From the NCBI GenBank assembly GCA_002840565.1, contig PHBK01000001.1, positions 290,769 through 354,768 of the forward strand: DNA of 64,000 nt, read 5' to 3'. The translations under genes and the position numbers were made by a program. The notes under the pieces were generated by a model that worked only from the letters and a program-made list of their open reading frames with translations, did no database searches and had not been told where the DNA came from. Each line of letters opens with the position of its first letter. The first letter of the stretch is position 1. Below are positions 61,152-64,000 of this stretch, piece by piece. This stretch comes from Deltaproteobacteria bacterium HGW-Deltaproteobacteria-12. Lineage in GTDB: Bacteria > Desulfobacterota > Syntrophia > Syntrophales > Smithellaceae.

Positions 61152-62375
61152 TTAACGAGTTTTTAAGCTTAAGATAAGAGGAATCAAGACCAGGCTCAAA
61201 AGCAGGCTGACGAGGATGAAAGGCCAGCGCAGACCTATTGAAGAAGCCATGATCCCGCCGGTCAGCGGTCCCAGCATCATGCCGATTGAAGTCACAGAAG
61301 ATATCACCCCGTAGGCCTTGCCATAACTTTCCTTCGGGGTCATTTTTCCCACCAGTGCATTCATGGTCGGGAGGTTCCCGCCGGCAGCAAACCCGAACAA
61401 TATCCGGACAACGAGCAGCTGGCTGATGCTCCGCGAAAAGGCATGGGCAAGCCACATCAGGCTGGTGATGAACAGGTTGACAACAAGAACTTTTTTGTGT
61501 CCCTGGCGGTCGCTCCAATAACCGATGGCAGCGGCGGAAATGGCCGCAGTAGCGCCGCTGACACCCAGCAGCAGACCCGTGGTGGAAGCGACTTGTGTTT
61601 TCAAGTTCCCCACTTCTTCAATGAAGAGCGGCAGAATGGGTATCGCTATATTGATTGAAAAATGGAAAATGAAAAACATGGCCAGCAAAGAGATGAAGCC
61701 GGGAAGGCCAAAGAGCGTCCGCATGCTCCCGCTTTCTTTCAAGGTTACGGCGGAAGGGCGGATAAATTTTTCTCTGGCTCCGGTCAGAACAAGCATGCCC
61801 CCTACAAGCAGGATAACACCCCCGGCAATGAAGGTTAAACGATAGCCGACGAGATCAGCAATAATACCTCCAATCCATGGTCCCAGGGACATCCCCAGGA
61901 AAACAGCAACCTGCATCAGACCCAGTCCAAACCCCAGTTTTGTGCCGGGTAACACAGAGGCGACCAGCGATATGGAGGCGGAAATAGTTCCCGTAAAAGC
62001 GCCGCCCAGCAGCCGCAGGATGAGCAGTTGGTAGACGTTGCCGACCATTCCCATGGCGATGGTAAGAACAGCGCCGGCAAACATGGCGCGTTCGACCATG
62101 AGTTTTCGACCATAGCGGTCGGAAAGCCAGCCCCAGAGGGGGGCGAAAATTGCCATGGTAAGGTTCGGCGCTGCTCCCAGGATTCCGGCCCAGAGCGGCA
62201 CTAAATTCTCGTCGGTCACGCCGATTTCGCGGACGTAGAAGGGGATGAAGGGCAGGACAAAGGCGAAACCGACTATCGAAAGAAACTGGGCAATACACAT
62301 GACAGCGAGTGTGGAACGCCAGGGAGATCCATCATCGGTGCTCTGTCCCCTGTTTTCTTCAGCCGTGTGGGTCAT
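61152..62375 (-). CDS. MFS transporter (multidrug-efflux type)
   Basis: 407 residues, 12 predicted helices. The loop motif GWLSDRYGRKLMVERA (motif A) and the paired VGKMTPKESYGKAYG region are typical of multidrug-type MFS pumps (like TetA/BcrA groups). The start at 62375 has AAGGAAA nine bases upstream. It precedes amtB on the same strand, but the sigma-54 promoter between them separates the units. Confidence 0.87.
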   Translation of the reverse strand: MTHTAEENRGQSTDDGSPWRSTLAVMCIAQFLSIVGFAFVLPFIPFYVREIGVTDENLVPLWAGILGAAPNLTMAIFAPLWGWLSDRYGRKLMVERAMFAGAVLTIAMGMVGNVYQLLILRLLGGAFTGTISASISLVASVLPGTKLGFGLGLMQVAVFLGMSLGPWIGGIIADLVGYRLTFIAGGVILLVGGMLVLTGAREKFIRPSAVTLKESGSMRTLFGLPGFISLLAMFFIFHFSINIAIPILPLFIEEVGNLKTQVASTTGLLLGVSGATAAISAAAIGYWSDRQGHKKVLVVNLFITSLMWLAHAFSRSISQLLVVRILFGFAAGGNLPTMNALVGKMTPKESYGKAYGVISSVTSIGMMLGPLTGGIMASSIGLRWPFILVSLLLSLVLIPLILSLKTR

Positions 62376-62656
62376 GGAATGGTTTCCTTTTGGGGGAACA
62401 TATAAGAGAAATTAATTGGCCTGTCAATGTAACAATGATTGCTGAGAACCGGAGGGTCTTCCCCATTGGTCGCATGCCACTTCATATACCCGGGAAGGAA
62501 TAAAATTTGACAAGGGATGATATACTTACAGTTAAATGAGTACACCCAGAGGAAGAATATAAATACATGTATATTTTTATGGCAGGAAGATGCGGAGAGT
62601 GTTAAACAATGAATATAAATTATCTGTTTTGATGAGCAAAAACGGTGATTGATTCC

Positions 62657-62968
62657 ATGACAAACATCTTTTCCGATATACCGGAAAATCAAAAAGCTGA
62701 ACTTATTGAAACTGTTCTCCAGACATCCAATTTTCGTATGGAAAGGATTGTTTCCCAAGGTCATTGTTCCCCGGAGGGCTTTTGGTATGACCAGGATGAA
62801 AATGAATGGGTAATCCTGCTGAAAGGAAGCGCCGGTATACGTTTTGAGGAAAAAGAAGAGTTGATTGTTTTGCATCCTGGTGATTATATCCAGATCCCCC
62901 GGCACTTAAAACACCGGGTTGAATGGACGGACGAGGAAACAGTCTGGCTAGCCGTGCATTATAAATAA
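62657..62968 (+). CDS. Cupin-domain protein
   Basis: 103-residue small cupin: ERIVSQGHCSPEGFWYDQDENEWVILLKGSAGI then LVVLHPGDYIQIPRHLKHRVEWTDE-like motif 2. The histidines of both motifs are partly present, so metal binding is possible. ATG 62657 and the GTG 12 bases earlier are both possible starts. Function unknown. Confidence 0.82.
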   Translation: MTNIFSDIPENQKAELIETVLQTSNFRMERIVSQGHCSPEGFWYDQDENEWVILLKGSAGIRFEEKEELIVLHPGDYIQIPRHLKHRVEWTDEETVWLAVHYK

Positions 62969-63019
62969 TGCTGCAAAAATAATATTCTGTCATATTTAAC
63001 TGACATTATAAGGAGGAAT

Positions 63020-63226
63020 ATGAAAGAATTATTACCCCCGCTGATGTTTGAAGCACTGCCTCAAATAATATTCTTAGCTGTAGTCGTGATAAATTTTCTC
63101 TCCTCACTGCTTGATAGGGACCGTAATTCTACGGCAAGCTTTATTGCGACAATTATCTTAATTGCTCTGACATATTGGGGTGGCTTCTATGAGCCGCTGA
63201 TTGATTTCTTAACTAGTAAAATATGA
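63020..63226 (+). CDS. Small two-helix membrane protein
   Basis: 68 residues with two predicted transmembrane segments (about 12-30, 38-58) around a charged loop (LLDRDRNSTAS). AAGGAGGAAT precedes the ATG, so it is likely expressed. No family recognised. It lies between a cupin and a thioesterase gene. Confidence 0.65.
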   Translation: MKELLPPLMFEALPQIIFLAVVVINFLSSLLDRDRNSTASFIATIILIALTYWGGFYEPLIDFLTSKI

Positions 63227-63273
63227 CAGCCACTCTGAATGTTGATTAACTAACTATCCCCAAGGAGCCATAC

Positions 63274-63711
63274 ATGAAGAAGCAAATCGAGAAGATCAAC
63301 ATCGAAGAGATCATTCCTATGGTGAACAAATCGCCATTCTACAAGACGATTTCAATGACGTTGTTGGAGATTAATAAGGATGGTTCACTCTTCAAAATAA
63401 AATCGGATATTAATAAACACCATAATTATAGGGGAATCATGCATGGTGGTGTAATAGCAGCACTCGTGGACTCCAGCTGTGGGGCATCACTAGCCCCCTA
63501 TTTGAAGGAGGGAGAAATAACGGCGACAATCTCATTACATATTGATTACATAGCAGCAACAATAGATGGTGATCTTTTTGGTCGGGGCAGGATGATTCAT
63601 AGAGGCAGGCAATTAGCCAGAGCTGAAGCAGTCATCACCAATGAGAACGAAAAACTCATTGCCAAAGGTTATGCATCCTTTATGATAACTTCGAGTCGTT
63701 TGAAAAAATGA
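63274..63711 (+). CDS. PaaI-type hotdog-fold thioesterase
   Basis: 145 residues. HHNYRGIMHGGVIAALVDSSCGASL (near 51) is the PaaI/YbdB signature with the catalytic Asp in VDSS, and ATISLHIDYIAATIDGDLFGRGRMI follows. It hydrolyses acyl- or aryl-CoA thioesters. AAGGAGC precedes the ATG. It may relate to the CoA-ligase chemistry seen elsewhere in the window. Confidence 0.88.
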   Translation: MKKQIEKINIEEIIPMVNKSPFYKTISMTLLEINKDGSLFKIKSDINKHHNYRGIMHGGVIAALVDSSCGASLAPYLKEGEITATISLHIDYIAATIDGDLFGRGRMIHRGRQLARAEAVITNENEKLIAKGYASFMITSSRLKK

Positions 63712-64000
63712 GAGGAAGGACAAATTATTGCCTATCGGCACCGGATGGGATAAGCAAAAACCCCTCGTAGAAACTTACTATTATTTCCGTTGAAAGCTTC
63801 CTGAAGTCTTTGCCCTCGCACTTTCCTATCTTGTACTACCTTAGACTCGGTAATCGTCAACACTGAGCAGATTGCCTGATCCGCTGTCACGACTCGTCCG
63901 AGCAGATATGCCGGCGACTGGGTCTAAGCCAAAATTCTGTAAGCAATAATATGAGAAGCTGATTGACAAGTACCGTTTTTCAAATAGAATGGAAGCAGGA
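63712..64000. other. Right end, no gene recognised
   Basis: 289 bases with no convincing start or family. On the minus strand short open stretches recall transposase-end debris but are interrupted by stops, so nothing is called. Confidence 0.4.

Noticed and set aside
1..64000. CRISPR array
   Set aside because: No regularly spaced repeats of 24-40 bp with unique spacers were found on either strand.
1..64000. Complete insertion sequence or prophage
   Set aside because: No transposase, integrase or phage structural gene was recognised; only small repeats and relics.

Overview
The window looks like a chromosomal stretch of an anaerobic, probably syntrophic or sulfate-reducer-related deltaproteobacterium (Desulfobacterota, perhaps Syntrophales). 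This is an inference from gene content: a 14-subunit complex I with an extra HndB-like subunit, NfnAB, several acyl-CoA genes, a PaaK/ACT pair, HdrB-like CCG-domain and other iron-sulfur proteins, phasin-like proteins and sigma-54 control. No rRNA is present. Most genes have moderate G+C; one block (about 44.75-47.63 kb) is clearly richer.

Layout. 0-3.7 kb: the 3' part of glnS, a DUF4143-type ATPase with a palindrome at its start, and an orphan sigma-54 response regulator. 3.7-18.8 kb: a regulatory region with a good -24/-12 promoter and a 94-bp dispersed element, then nuoABCDE-(HndB-like)-nuoFGHIJKLMN. 18.8-30.2 kb: an AraC regulator and a one-direction gene set with an ABC importer (two permeases, binding protein, double ATPase), two SMP-30/strictosidine-synthase-like propellers (one fused to a permease), an acyl-CoA synthetase and an enoyl-CoA hydratase. 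30.3-34.8 kb: tRNA-Gln, nfnAB, a VapBC-type pair and a methyltransferase. 34.8-44.3 kb: a PAS-GGDEF cyclase, an MBL hydrolase, paaK, an ACT protein, a duplicated-domain CQLG protein, an MTA-phosphorylase-like gene, thioredoxin, a BamD-like lipoprotein, an Fe-S protein and a nitroreductase. 44.7-47.6 kb: the high-G+C block (creatinase-like M24 protein, MFS carrier, small membrane protein). 47.7-54.7 kb: an FmdB relic behind a consensus promoter, an HdrB-like protein, a second MBL hydrolase, an APH-like/P-loop kinase fusion, a truncated DUF374 acyltransferase, repeats, two phasin-like genes and rdgC. 54.8-64 kb: nadK-recN-argA-like-mltA, a second tRNA-Gln, glnB/amtB behind a -24/-12 promoter, an MFS carrier, and cupin, small membrane and thioesterase genes.

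How it fits together. The core is reducing-equivalent handling: complex I, NfnAB and CoA-ligase/hydratase chemistry. The nuo operon and amtB-glnB each have a recognisable sigma-54 promoter, and the nuo promoter lies beside the regulator gene. The most unusual unit is the AraC-controlled cluster. A beta-propeller enzyme fused to the predicted cytoplasmic end of an importer permease, followed by CoA-activation genes, suggests an uptake, hydrolysis and CoA-activation route for an unidentified substrate. A motif shared between the upstream regions of the regulator and the transporter supports their co-regulation.

All calls come from reading the sequence; no database search was made. Starts were moved to internal codons where a Shine-Dalgarno sequence clearly favoured them.
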